This document shows, piece after piece, positions 1 through 7,885 of a stretch of 64,000 nt of DNA. The DNA is from RYN-230 sp963793825 (GTDB taxonomy: Bacteria; Actinomycetota; Actinomycetes; Streptosporangiales; Streptosporangiaceae): the NCBI GenBank assembly GCA_963793825.1, contig CAWCBE010000002.1:310001-374000 (forward strand), in the 5' to 3' direction. A model generated the notes under the pieces. It was not told the DNA's origin. It did no database searches and saw only the letters and a list, made by a program, of their open reading frames with translations. Both the position numbers and the translations under genes were made by a program. Position 1 is the first letter of the stretch. Every line of letters starts with the position of its first letter.

Positions 1-292
1 CGGCCGGCCGGGCGGACGTCGGGATGCCGCCGGACTGGAGCATCACGCCCACCCGCGGCCGCAGCCGCGCCGCGTCCCGGGCCGGGTCCAGCCCGAGTAC
101 CCGGACCGTGCCCTCATCGGCCCGCCGGTAGCCCTCGCAGATCTCGATGGTGGTGGTCTTCCCGGCCCCGTTCGGCCCGAGGATGGCCGTGACCGCGCCC
201 CGGGCGGCCTGCAGCGAGAGCCCGTTCACCGCGGCGACCCGGCCGTAGCACTTCACCAGGTTGCTGATTTCGACAGCGGGACCGGTGCTCAC
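1..292 (-). CDS. ABC transporter ATP-binding protein, N-terminal part (cut by window edge)
   Basis: The N-terminal ~97 residues of an ABC ATPase of the DrrA/CcmA drug-export type. The Walker A motif GPNGAGKTT lies near residue 35, and the Q-loop region (VMLQSGG) is visible before the edge. The GTG start overlaps the stop of the upstream hydrolase gene as GTGA, so the two are probably translationally coupled. A membrane partner would lie beyond the left edge. The substrate cannot be told; its link to the amine operon rests only on position. Signature and Walker B motifs are outside the window. Confidence 0.85.
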   Translation of the reverse strand, partial: MSTGPAVEISNLVKCYGRVAAVNGLSLQAARGAVTAILGPNGAGKTTTIEICEGYRRADEGTVRVLGLDPARDAARLRPRVGVMLQSGGIPTSARPA

Positions 293-1125
293 GCACGCGA
301 GTCTAGAGGCTGCCGGCCGCCGGGCTCCCCGGCGCCCGGCCGCCCCGCGTCCCGGTAGCCGCGAGCCGCGGCGGCCAGGGCCCGGAACAGCCGCGGGTCG
401 TCGCCGGCCTCCGGGTGCCACTGCACGGCGAGCAGGAACGGCTCCCGGCCGGCCGGGACCGGGGCGGGTTCGGCGGCCTCAATTGTCCCGTCGTCGGCCC
501 ACGCGGACGCCACCAGCCCGTCCCCGAGCCGGCCGATGGCCTGGTGGTGCGAGGTCGGCACGGTGAGCCGGAGCTCACCGCCGGCCGGCGGCGGCCCGAG
601 CAGCGCGCCCAGCCTGCTGTCCGGGGCGACCCGCACCGGGTGGGCGTCGAAGGAGCCGGGGGTCGCCCGGTGGCTGTCATTGGCCACGAGGTCAGGCAGG
701 TGCTGATGCAGAGTCCCCCCGCGGGAGACGTTGAGGATCTGAAGTCCGCGGCAGATGGCCAGGACCGGCAGGCCGCGGCCGGTGGCCGCGGCCAGCAGGG
801 CGAACTCGGCCGCGTCGCGGCCCGGCTCGACCGGGCCGGTGTGCGGGTGCGGCGCGGCGCCGTAGGCGGCCGGGTCGAGGTCGGCACCACCGGACAGCAC
901 CAGCGCATCCAGGCCGTCCAGCACGTCCGCGATGCCGGGCACCGGCGGCAGCAGGACCGGTACCCCGCCGGCCGCCGTCACCTGGCTGACGTAGTTCATC
1001 GCGAGCAGCGCCGCCGGGCGGTTCACCCACCGCCCCCAGCTGGCCGGCTCGGCGTAGCTGGTCAGGCCGATGACCGGCCGCCCGCCGCCGGCCCCGTTCC
1101 CGCCGGCCCCGTTCCCGGCGCTCAC
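289..1125 (-). CDS. Gamma-glutamyl-amine hydrolase, class I glutamine amidotransferase fold (PuuD-like, peptidase C26)
   Basis: Probably cleaves a gamma-glutamyl amide to free glutamate, like PuuD, which releases GABA from gamma-glutamyl-GABA. The 278-residue protein has the nucleophile elbow LAICRGLQI (Cys125) and the His-Glu pair in QWHPEA (His237, Glu239), the complete class I amidotransferase triad. The first ~15 residues are a low-complexity Gly/Asn stretch. The GTG start has a strong GAGGAGG site 5 bp upstream. It ends the amine pathway encoded by the genes behind it in the same operon. The same start region is copied 104 bp upstream by a tandem duplication. Exact substrate (GABA, ethanolamine or polyamine derivative) is inferred from neighbours only. 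Confidence 0.85.
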   Translation of the reverse strand: MSAGNGAGGNGAGGGRPVIGLTSYAEPASWGRWVNRPAALLAMNYVSQVTAAGGVPVLLPPVPGIADVLDGLDALVLSGGADLDPAAYGAAPHPHTGPVEPGRDAAEFALLAAATGRGLPVLAICRGLQILNVSRGGTLHQHLPDLVANDSHRATPGSFDAHPVRVAPDSRLGALLGPPPAGGELRLTVPTSHHQAIGRLGDGLVASAWADDGTIEAAEPAPVPAGREPFLLAVQWHPEAGDDPRLFRALAAAARGYRDAGRPGAGEPGGRQPLDSRA

Positions 1126-1334
1126 AGTGCCTCCTCAGACGTTCGCGCCGCCCGGCAGGAAAAGCTCCACCGGCCGCTCGGACGGGCCTGGCGGCCCGCC
1201 CTCGCGGGCCGGTGCCGGACGGCGCTCACAGTGCCTCCTCAGACGTTCGCGCCGCCCGGCAGGAAAAGCTCCACCGGCCGCTCGGACGGGCCTGGCGGCC
1301 CGCCCTCGCGGGCCGGTGCCGGACGGCGCTCACA
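1116..1334. repeat. 104-bp tandem duplication covering the ribosome binding site and start of the puuD-like gene
   Basis: Two adjacent, apparently identical 104-bp units (about 1117-1220 and 1221-1324) followed by a partial third (1325-1334). On the minus strand each unit begins at TGTGAGCGCC. That sequence forms the SDR stop at one end and the hydrolase GTG start at the other, so a 10-bp microhomology flanks the unit. The upstream copy carries its own GAGGAGG site and GTG start, opening a ~34-codon frame that ends in TGA on the true start. Confidence 0.9.
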
Positions 1335-2121
1335 GGGGGGTCACGTAGGCGCCGGAGATCCCGCCGTCCACCAGGAACGTGGACGCGGTGATGAACGACG
1401 CGTCGTCGCTGGCCAGGAACGCGATCGCGGCGGCGATCTCCTCCGGCTCGGCGAACCGGCCCATCGGCACGTGCACCAGGCGCCGGGCGGCCCGTTCCGG
1501 GTCCTTGGCGAACAGCTCGCGCAGCAGCGGCGTGTTCACCGGGCCGGGGCACAGCGCGTTCACCCGGATGCCCTCCCGGGCGAACTGCACGCCCAGTTCC
1601 CGGCTCAGCGCCAGCACGCCGCCCTTGGACGCGGTGTAGGAGATCTGCGAGGTGGCCGCGCCCATCACCGCCACGAACGAGGCGGTGTTGATGATGGAGC
1701 CGCCGGGCTGGCCCGCGGCCACCTGCCGCTGCATGTGCGGGATCACGTGCTTGCAGCACAGGAAGACCGAGGTGAGGTTCACCTCCTGGACCCGCTGCCA
1801 GGCGTCCAGGCCGGTGGCCAGGATGGAGTCGTCGTCGGGCGGGGAAATGCCGGCGTTGTTCACCGCGACGTGAATCCCGCCGTAGCTCTCCGCGACCAGC
1901 TGGTACAGCCCGGCGACAGCGTCCTCGCTGGTCACGTCGGCCTGCACGAACAGGCCGCCGACCTCCTCGGCGGCCAGCTTGCCGGTCTCCTCGTCCACGT
2001 CGGCCACCACCACGGTGGCGCCCTCGGCGGCCAGGCGGCGCGCGCTGGCCAGGCCGATCCCGCTGCCCGCGCCGGTGATCACGGCGACCCGGTCCTGCAG
2101 GCGCTGCGTGTGCGTGCTCAC
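1330..2121 (-). CDS. Short-chain dehydrogenase/reductase (FabG-like SDR)
   Basis: A classical 263-residue NAD(P)-dependent SDR. It has the cofactor motif TGAGSGIG near residues 16-23, NNAG at 88-91, and catalytic Ser148, Tyr162 and Lys166 in the YTASKGG context. The length is typical for a stand-alone oxidoreductase. It lies between the aldehyde dehydrogenase and the amidohydrolase of the amine operon, with ~55 bp to the upstream gene, so it probably oxidises or reduces an intermediate or a side product there. SDR sequence alone does not give the substrate. The stop codon lies within the edge of the 104-bp duplication. Confidence 0.85.
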   Translation of the reverse strand: MSTHTQRLQDRVAVITGAGSGIGLASARRLAAEGATVVVADVDEETGKLAAEEVGGLFVQADVTSEDAVAGLYQLVAESYGGIHVAVNNAGISPPDDDSILATGLDAWQRVQEVNLTSVFLCCKHVIPHMQRQVAAGQPGGSIINTASFVAVMGAATSQISYTASKGGVLALSRELGVQFAREGIRVNALCPGPVNTPLLRELFAKDPERAARRLVHVPMGRFAEPEEIAAAIAFLASDDASFITASTFLVDGGISGAYVTPL

Positions 2122-2176
2122 TCAGGCTCCTCTGTACCGTGCTGATCGTGCACCCTGCTGGTCTGCGGCGTGCTGG

Positions 2177-3538
2177 CTAGTCGGTGGCGATGAAGACGTT
2201 CTTGACCTCGGTGAAGGCGTCCAGGGCGTCCGGCCCGAGCTCCCGGCCCAGGCCGGACCGCTTGAACCCGCCGAACGGCGTCCAGTAGCGGACCGACGCG
2301 TGCGAGTTGACCGACAGGTTCCCGGTCTCCACCGCGCGGGCCACCCGGATGGCCCGGCCCACGTCCCGGGTCCAGATCGAGCCGGACAAGCCGTAGGGCG
2401 TGTCGTTGGCGATCGCGATGGCCTCCGCCTCGTCCGCCACCGGGACCACCGTGACCACCGGGCCGAATACCTCCTCGGTGAACGCGGGGTCGTCCGGGGC
2501 CACCGGGGCCAGCACGGTCGGCGGGTACCAGTAGCCGGGCCCGTCCGGCGCGCTGCCGCGGAACGCCACCGGGGCCCCGTCGGGCACGTACGAGGCGACC
2601 CGCGCGCGGTGCTCGGCGGAGATGAGCGGGCCCATCTCGGTGCCCGGGTCAGCCGGGTCGCCCACCGCCACCTGCCTGACCGCGGGCTCCAGCAGTTCCA
2701 TGAACCGGCCGAATACGGAGGCCTGCACCAGGATCCGGGACCGGGCGCAGCAGTCCTGGCCGGCGTTGTCGAATACCGCGTACGGCGCGGTGGCGGCGGC
2801 CTTCTCCAGGTCGGCGTCGGCGAACACGATGTTCGCGCTCTTGCCGCCCAGTTCCAGGGTGACCCGCTTGACCTGGCGGGCGCAGTCCGCCATCAGCTGG
2901 CTGCCCACCTCGGTGGACCCGGTGAAGACGATCTTGCGGACCGCCTCGTGCTCGACCAGCCGCTGGCCGACCACCGAGCCCTTGCCCGGCAGCACCTGGA
3001 AGACCCCGTCCGGCAGCCCGGCCTCCAGGGCCAGCTCGCCGATCCGGATCGCGGTGAGCGGGGTGCGCTCCGCGGGCTTGGCGATCACCGGGTTCCCGGC
3101 GGCCAGCGCCGGGGCCAGACCCCAGCCGAGGATCGGCATCGGGAAGTTCCACGGCACGATCAGCCCCACGATGCCGACCGGTTCCTTGAACGTCACGTCC
3201 AGGCCGCCGGGCACCGGGATCTGCTGGCCGGTCAGCCGCTCCGGCGCCGCCGAGTAGTAGCGCAGCACGTCCCGGACGTTGCCCGCCTCCCAGCGGGCCT
3301 GGCCGACCGGGTGCCCGGCGCCGGCCACTTCCAGCGCGGCCAGCTCCTCGATGTGCGCGTCGACCACGTCGGCGAACCGGCGCAGCAGCGCGGCCCGGTC
3401 GGCCGGGGCGACGGCCCGCCAGCCGGGCTGGGCCGCCACGGCGCGGGCGACCGCCTCGTCAGCCTGCTCCGCGGTGGCCTGCACCACGGTGGCGGCCGCC
3501 TCCCCGGTGGCCGGGTTCAGCACGGTATAGGTGGACAT
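2177..3538 (-). CDS. NAD(P)-dependent aldehyde dehydrogenase
   Basis: An aldehyde dehydrogenase of 453 residues, somewhat short for the family. It shows PWNFPM (129-134), FTGSTEVG (205-212), the general base in LELGGKS (Glu229), the catalytic cysteine in GQDCCA (Cys263) and the C-terminal PFGGFKRSG. In the operon it follows the glutamine-synthetase-like ligase, the order expected if it oxidises a gamma-glutamyl amino-aldehyde to the acid as PuuC does. The GQDCC doublet next to the nucleophile is noteworthy but both possible cysteines are present. Substrate assignment rests on context. Confidence 0.85.
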   Translation of the reverse strand: MSTYTVLNPATGEAAATVVQATAEQADEAVARAVAAQPGWRAVAPADRAALLRRFADVVDAHIEELAALEVAGAGHPVGQARWEAGNVRDVLRYYSAAPERLTGQQIPVPGGLDVTFKEPVGIVGLIVPWNFPMPILGWGLAPALAAGNPVIAKPAERTPLTAIRIGELALEAGLPDGVFQVLPGKGSVVGQRLVEHEAVRKIVFTGSTEVGSQLMADCARQVKRVTLELGGKSANIVFADADLEKAAATAPYAVFDNAGQDCCARSRILVQASVFGRFMELLEPAVRQVAVGDPADPGTEMGPLISAEHRARVASYVPDGAPVAFRGSAPDGPGYWYPPTVLAPVAPDDPAFTEEVFGPVVTVVPVADEAEAIAIANDTPYGLSGSIWTRDVGRAIRVARAVETGNLSVNSHASVRYWTPFGGFKRSGLGRELGPDALDAFTEVKNVFIATD

Positions 3539-3612
3539 GGTGGTGGTGCTCTCCAGATATCAGCGGGCGCGGAACCACGGCTCAGCGGACGCCAGGGCCG
3601 GCGGACGTCGGG

Positions 3613-5004
3613 TCACAGGCGCTCGAAGCCGCGGTGCAGCTCCCAGTCGGTCACCACCGCGTCGAACGCCGCGATCTCCACCCGGGCCGCGTTGCCGTAG
3701 TGCTCCACCACGTCGCTGCCGAAGGCGCCGGCGGCCAGCTCGCTCTTGCGCCACAACTCCAGGGCATCCCGGAGCGTGGCCGGCACCCGGGGGCCCGGGT
3801 CCCCGTAGGCGTTGCCCTCGAAGGCGGGCTCCAGCGGCAGCTCGTGGTCCACCCCGTACAGGCCGGCCGCGATCATCGCCGCCACCGCCAGGTAGGGGTT
3901 GACGTCGCCGCCCGGCACCCGGTTCTCCACCCGCAGCGACGGGCCGTGCCCGACGAGCCGCAGCGCGCAGGTGCGGTTGTCCACGCCCCAGCGCACCGCG
4001 GTGGGGGCGAAGCTGCCTGGCACGTACCGCTTGTAGGAGTTGATGTTCGGCGCGTAGCACAGGGTCAGCTCGGGCAGTGCGGCCAGCTGCCCGGCGATGA
4101 AGTGCTCGCCGAAGGCGGACAGCCCGTGCGGGCCGTCCCCGGCCATGACCGGCTTGCCGCTGGCGTCCCGGGCCGACAGGTGGATGTGGCAGGAGTTGCC
4201 CTCCCGCGCGTTCGGCTTGGCCATGAACGTGATGCTGGTGCCGTCGGCGTCGGCGATCTCCTTGGCCCCGGTCTTGTAGACCGAGTGGTTGTCGCAGGTG
4301 GTCACCGCGTCGGTGTAACGGAACGCCATCTCCTGCTGGCCCAGGTTGCACTCGCCCTTGACCGACTCCACCTGGAGCCCGGCACCGGCCATCCCGTTGC
4401 GCAGCTTGCGCAGCAGCGGCTCGATCTTGGCGGTGCCCAGGATGGAGTAGTCCACGTTGTAGGCGTTGGCCGGGGTCAGGTCGCGGTACCCGGACGCCTG
4501 GGCGGCGGCGTAGGAGTCGGTGTAGACGATGAACTCCAGCTCGGTGCCGGCCAGCGCGGTGAGCCCGCGCTGGGCCAGCCGGTCCGTCTGGGCTTTCAGT
4601 ATCTGCCGGGGCGAGGCGACCACGGGCGTGCCGTCGTGCCAGGTGAGGTCGGCCAGCACCATCGCGGTCGCCTCGTGCCAGGGCACCCGGCGGAGCGTGG
4701 CCAGGTCCGGCACCAGGACGAAGTCGCCGTACCCGTGCTCCCAGGAGGACATCGCGTACCCGTCCACGGTGTTCATCTCCACGTCCACCGCGAGCAGGTA
4801 GTTGCAGCCCTCGATGGCGTGGCCGACGACCTCGTCGAGGAAGTAGTCGGCGGCCAGCCGCTTGCCGGCCAGGCGGCCCTGCATGTCGGTGAACGCCACC
4901 ACCACGGTGTCGACAAAGCCCTCGCCCACCTCCACGCGGAGCTGCTCCAGGGTGAGCATCCCCCGGCGCTTGCTGACCGACGTGCGCCCGCGCTGCTTCT
5001 CCAT
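3613..5004 (-). CDS. Glutamine synthetase-like gamma-glutamylamine ligase (PuuA/GlnA3-type)
   Basis: A 463-residue glutamine-synthetase-family enzyme. The catalytic domain is complete: the Glu metal ligands (GTELEFIVY, ESVKGECNLGQQE), the ATP-site CHIHLS, and NSYKRYVPGSFAP followed by RWGVDNRT. Members of this branch ligate glutamate to amines (putrescine, ethanolamine) rather than ammonia. Here it sits with an amine/amino-acid permease, aldehyde dehydrogenase and gamma-glutamyl hydrolase, which favours amine catabolism over ammonia assimilation. The start is set by GGAGG 4 bp upstream of ATG at 5004; the same frame runs open far upstream only because it shadows the permease gene. Confidence 0.9.
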   Translation of the reverse strand: MEKQRGRTSVSKRRGMLTLEQLRVEVGEGFVDTVVVAFTDMQGRLAGKRLAADYFLDEVVGHAIEGCNYLLAVDVEMNTVDGYAMSSWEHGYGDFVLVPDLATLRRVPWHEATAMVLADLTWHDGTPVVASPRQILKAQTDRLAQRGLTALAGTELEFIVYTDSYAAAQASGYRDLTPANAYNVDYSILGTAKIEPLLRKLRNGMAGAGLQVESVKGECNLGQQEMAFRYTDAVTTCDNHSVYKTGAKEIADADGTSITFMAKPNAREGNSCHIHLSARDASGKPVMAGDGPHGLSAFGEHFIAGQLAALPELTLCYAPNINSYKRYVPGSFAPTAVRWGVDNRTCALRLVGHGPSLRVENRVPGGDVNPYLAVAAMIAAGLYGVDHELPLEPAFEGNAYGDPGPRVPATLRDALELWRKSELAAGAFGSDVVEHYGNAARVEIAAFDAVVTDWELHRGFERL

Positions 5005-5093
5005 GTGCCTCCAGTCCAGGTCCGTCGCCGCTCCATCGAGCCGATGTATCCGGCTCTTGTATCCGGCTCTGCCAGTCTCCGTCGCCGCGGCGG

Positions 5094-6623
5094 TCAGGTC
5101 GAGAGTTCTTCCTCGATCGCGGCCAGCTCCTCCGGGGTGCCCTGGACCCGCGGCCCGGTGAACCAGTTCCGGGCGGACACGAGCCACCAGATACCAGCGA
5201 AGCCGAGGACAACGAGCACCGCGACCACGGTGTAGTTGAAGTTGCCCACGGTGATCGGGCTGACCGTCGGCAACATGAACAGGATCGTGATGAAGATGAC
5301 CCAGACGACCGCGATGATGCCGATCGGGGCGCTCCACCGGCCCAGGTGCCAGGGCCCGCGCTTGAAGTTGGCCCCCTGGCGCAGCCGCAGGAACGTCGGG
5401 GTGACGTACGCGATGTAGAGGCCGATGACCGCGATGGAGGTGACCGCGGCGTAGGCGGTCGGGTTCCACAGGTAGGGCAGGCCGAGTACCAGCGCGAAGC
5501 CGGCGGCCAGCCAGATCGCGTTGGTCGGCGTCCGGGTGCGGTGGTTGACCTGGTGCCAGAAGCGTGACGCGGGGAGCGCCCCGTCCCGGGAGAACGCGTA
5601 GATCATCCGGGAGTTGGCGGTCACCGACGACATGCCGCAGAACAGCTGGGCGCCGATCGCGATGAGCAGCAGCAGCTTCCCGGCGGTCACCCCGGCCGCG
5701 TCGATGAAGATCTGCGCGGGCGGGACGCCGGTGGCCGAGCCGACCTCGGCGGCGTAGTGCTGGATGGCGAAGGTGACGCCGATCAGCAGCACCCAGCCAG
5801 CGAACAGGGACACGATGATGGACATCACGATGCCGCGCGGCCCGCTGCGGGCGGCCGAGTGGGTCTCCTCGGTCATGTGCGCGGACGCGTCGTAGCCGGT
5901 GAACGTGTACTGGGCCAGCAGCAGGCCGAGCAGCAGCACGTAGAACGTGCTGTGCCAGCCGGTGTTGTTCACGATGTGGGTGAAGACGAAGCTGGCCGAC
6001 TGGTGATGCGCGGGCACGATGGCCAGCACCGCGACGATGATCAGCACGCCGAGAATGTGCCACCAGACGCTGATGTCGTTCAGCAGCGCGACCAGCCGGA
6101 TGCCGAACTGGTTCATGATGCCGTGCAGGAGCAGGACGCCCGCGAAGATCAGGATCGTGACCCAGTGGTAGGTCGGCACGCCCCACTGCAGGTTCAGGAA
6201 GGCGTTGATGAAGAAGGCGCAGCCGAAGTCGATGCCCGCGGTGACCGCGACCTGGCCGAGGAAGTTGAACCAGCCGGTGAACCAGGACCACGCGGCCGCG
6301 TTCTTCGGCGGGGCCAGTTTCGCGGACCAGTAGTACAGCCCGCCCGCGGTGGGGAAGCTGGAGCACACCTCGGCCATGGCCAGGCCGACGAACAGGGTCA
6401 TGATCCCGACGATCGGCCAGCCCCAGACGATGATGGCCGGGCCGCCGGTGTTCATCCCGTAGCCGTAGAGGGTCAGGCAGCCGGACAGGATCGAGATGAT
6501 CGTGAACGAGACGGCGAAGTTGGAGAATCCCGACATCCGCCGGCGCAGTTCCTGGGCGTAGCCCAGTTCGTGCAGCCGCGCTTCGTCCTGGCCGAGCGGC
6601 GTCGCTTGCTCATTGACCGCCAT
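5094..6623 (-). CDS. APC-family amino acid/amine permease
   Basis: A 509-residue membrane transporter with about 12 predicted transmembrane helices (for example residues ~45-65, ~80-100 and ~395-440) and a hydrophilic N-terminus. Sequences such as GWLLLIGVTFAIQ and the GYDASAHMTEETHSA loop are typical of the amino acid-choline/GABA branch of the APC superfamily. It is the first gene of the amine operon and probably brings in the amine substrate. The ATG at 6623 is chosen because AAGGAG lies 8 bp upstream; an in-frame ATG 15 bp earlier is possible. Expression should answer to the palindrome at 6732-6753. Confidence 0.88.
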   Translation of the reverse strand: MAVNEQATPLGQDEARLHELGYAQELRRRMSGFSNFAVSFTIISILSGCLTLYGYGMNTGGPAIIVWGWPIVGIMTLFVGLAMAEVCSSFPTAGGLYYWSAKLAPPKNAAAWSWFTGWFNFLGQVAVTAGIDFGCAFFINAFLNLQWGVPTYHWVTILIFAGVLLLHGIMNQFGIRLVALLNDISVWWHILGVLIIVAVLAIVPAHHQSASFVFTHIVNNTGWHSTFYVLLLGLLLAQYTFTGYDASAHMTEETHSAARSGPRGIVMSIIVSLFAGWVLLIGVTFAIQHYAAEVGSATGVPPAQIFIDAAGVTAGKLLLLIAIGAQLFCGMSSVTANSRMIYAFSRDGALPASRFWHQVNHRTRTPTNAIWLAAGFALVLGLPYLWNPTAYAAVTSIAVIGLYIAYVTPTFLRLRQGANFKRGPWHLGRWSAPIGIIAVVWVIFITILFMLPTVSPITVGNFNYTVVAVLVVLGFAGIWWLVSARNWFTGPRVQGTPEELAAIEEELST

Positions 6624-6731
6624 GAGTGGCTCCTTCATGGTGAAGCTTGGAAGTGATACGAAGCCTGGAAAGCCGGCCCTGCGAAGGTGAGGCCGGGCGC
6701 GGAGCGGACGCTGGTCTGCCACCCGGGAACG

Positions 6732-6753
6732 AATGGTCTAGTATCAGACCATT
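6732..6753. promoter_or_regulatory. Palindromic operator for the adjacent FadR-type GntR regulator
   Basis: A perfect inverted repeat, AATGGTCT-6 nt-AGACCATT, in the divergent space between the permease and the GntR gene. TGGTC/GACCA arms of this spacing are the usual target shape of FadR-subfamily GntR proteins. It lies 20 bp before the regulator start and 109 bp before the permease start, so it can control both directions. Confidence 0.8.
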
Positions 6754-6772
6754 GGCGGATAGAGTGCCGGTG

Positions 6773-7591
6773 ATGTCAAGACCCCCAGCCGGATTTACCC
6801 AGCGCAGTGACCAGCCCAGCGAGCTGAGCTCGGGCGTGGAGCTGGCCGCCCTGCTCGGCCCGGTCCGGGCGCAGAATGCCTTCGAGGAGACCGTCGAGCG
6901 GCTGCTCACCGTGATCAAGCTGGGAGTCGTCGCGCCCGGTGACCGCTTCCCGGCCGAACGCCGGCTGGCCGGGCTGCTGGGCGTCAGCCGGATCACGTTG
7001 CGGGAAGCGATCCGCGCGCTCCAGCAGGCGGGTTATGTCGAGTCACGGCGGGGGCGGTTCGGCGGCACCTTCGTCTTGTACACGCCGCCCGCGCCGAGCG
7101 CCAAGGAAGTACGCCGGATCGCCACGCAGGAGGCCGACAAGATCAGCGACGCGCTGACCTTCCGGATGGCGGTGGAGACCGGTGCCGCGCAGGTGCTGGC
7201 GGCCTCGGGCGTGGCCAGGAACGGGCCCGGAGCGGCCGGGGCGGGCGGGCGCGCGGCCGGGGCGGACGGGCGCGCGGTGCTGCTCGGCCGCCTGGCCGCG
7301 GTCAACGGCGCCGGGCCGGAGGACTACCGCCGGATGGACACCCTGTTCCACCTGTGCATCGCGGAACTCACCGGGTCCAGCCTGCTCGCGGCGGCCTGCG
7401 CGGAGGCCCGGGTCCGGCTCAACGACCTGCTCAACGCGATCCCGCTGCTGCAGCGCAACATCGATCACACGGCCGCGCAGCACACCGCGATCGTCGAGGC
7501 CATCCTGGCTGGTGACACCAGGCGGGCGCAGCAGGCCGTGGCCGAGCACCTGGACGGCACCGCCGCCCTGCTCCGCGGCTTCCTGGAATGA
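6773..7591 (+). CDS. GntR-family transcriptional regulator, FadR subfamily
   Basis: A 272-residue regulator. The winged-helix domain at about residues 25-95 contains FPAERRLAGLLGVSRITLREAIRALQQAGYVESRRGR, here given only to locate the helix-turn-helix by its key residues RxLA, SRITLREA and GRFGG. An all-helical FCD ligand domain follows, with acidic and His residues (FHLCIAELTG, HTAIVEAILAGD) that bind metal or carboxylate in relatives. It is transcribed away from the amine operon with the palindrome between, the classic layout for a local repressor released by the substrate. ATG at 6773 is preferred because earlier starts would lie inside the operator. Confidence 0.88.
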   Translation: MSRPPAGFTQRSDQPSELSSGVELAALLGPVRAQNAFEETVERLLTVIKLGVVAPGDRFPAERRLAGLLGVSRITLREAIRALQQAGYVESRRGRFGGTFVLYTPPAPSAKEVRRIATQEADKISDALTFRMAVETGAAQVLAASGVARNGPGAAGAGGRAAGADGRAVLLGRLAAVNGAGPEDYRRMDTLFHLCIAELTGSSLLAAACAEARVRLNDLLNAIPLLQRNIDHTAAQHTAIVEAILAGDTRRAQQAVAEHLDGTAALLRGFLE

Positions 7592-7748
7592 CGCCCGGCC
7601 GGGCAGCATCCGCTGTCAAGAGGGGAACCCCGTGTCATTGCTCGTGATTCCCACGATGACCGGGCTAATCCGGAACCGCCACACTGATGGCGTGTCACCC
7701 GGGGCGGGCCGCCGACCGGACCAGGGACATGATCACTCTTAGATGACT

Positions 7749-7828
7749 GGGCTGGAGGCGAGGACCGGTGGGGGGAGGCCCAGTGGGGGGGACAATCACA
7801 TGGCGCCGCCTCTCCTCCAGCCCTTTTT
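7749..7828 (+). terminator. Large stem-loop ending in a T run
   Basis: GGGCTGGAGG (7749-7758) pairs perfectly with CCTCCAGCCC (7814-7823), which is followed at once by TTTTT; four further pairs (GAGG/CCTC) extend the stem. The loop is long (about 45 nt) and G-rich. It lies ~160 bp after the GntR gene and points toward the convergent response regulator, so it may end transcription from the left. The loop length is unusual for a simple terminator. Confidence 0.5.
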
Positions 7829-7885
7829 AGTGCGGCAGCCGCCGCGGCGGTTTCATTTAGTGCGGCAGCCGCCGCGGCGGTTTCA
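7826..7885. repeat. 30-bp perfect tandem repeat at the 3' end of the response regulator gene
   Basis: Two adjacent identical 30-bp units (7826-7855 and 7856-7885) starting TTTAGTGCGGCAGCC and containing the palindrome CCGCCGCGGCGG. On the minus strand the second unit begins with the TGA that stops the response regulator gene, so the duplication copied the stop codon and 27 bp after it. The self-complementary core may act in transcript ending. Confidence 0.85.

Noticed and set aside
3613..6366. A 917-codon open frame covering the ligase gene and much of the permease gene
   Set aside because: Only the part from 5004 downward has family likeness and a binding site; the rest is an out-of-frame shadow of the permease, common in GC-rich DNA.
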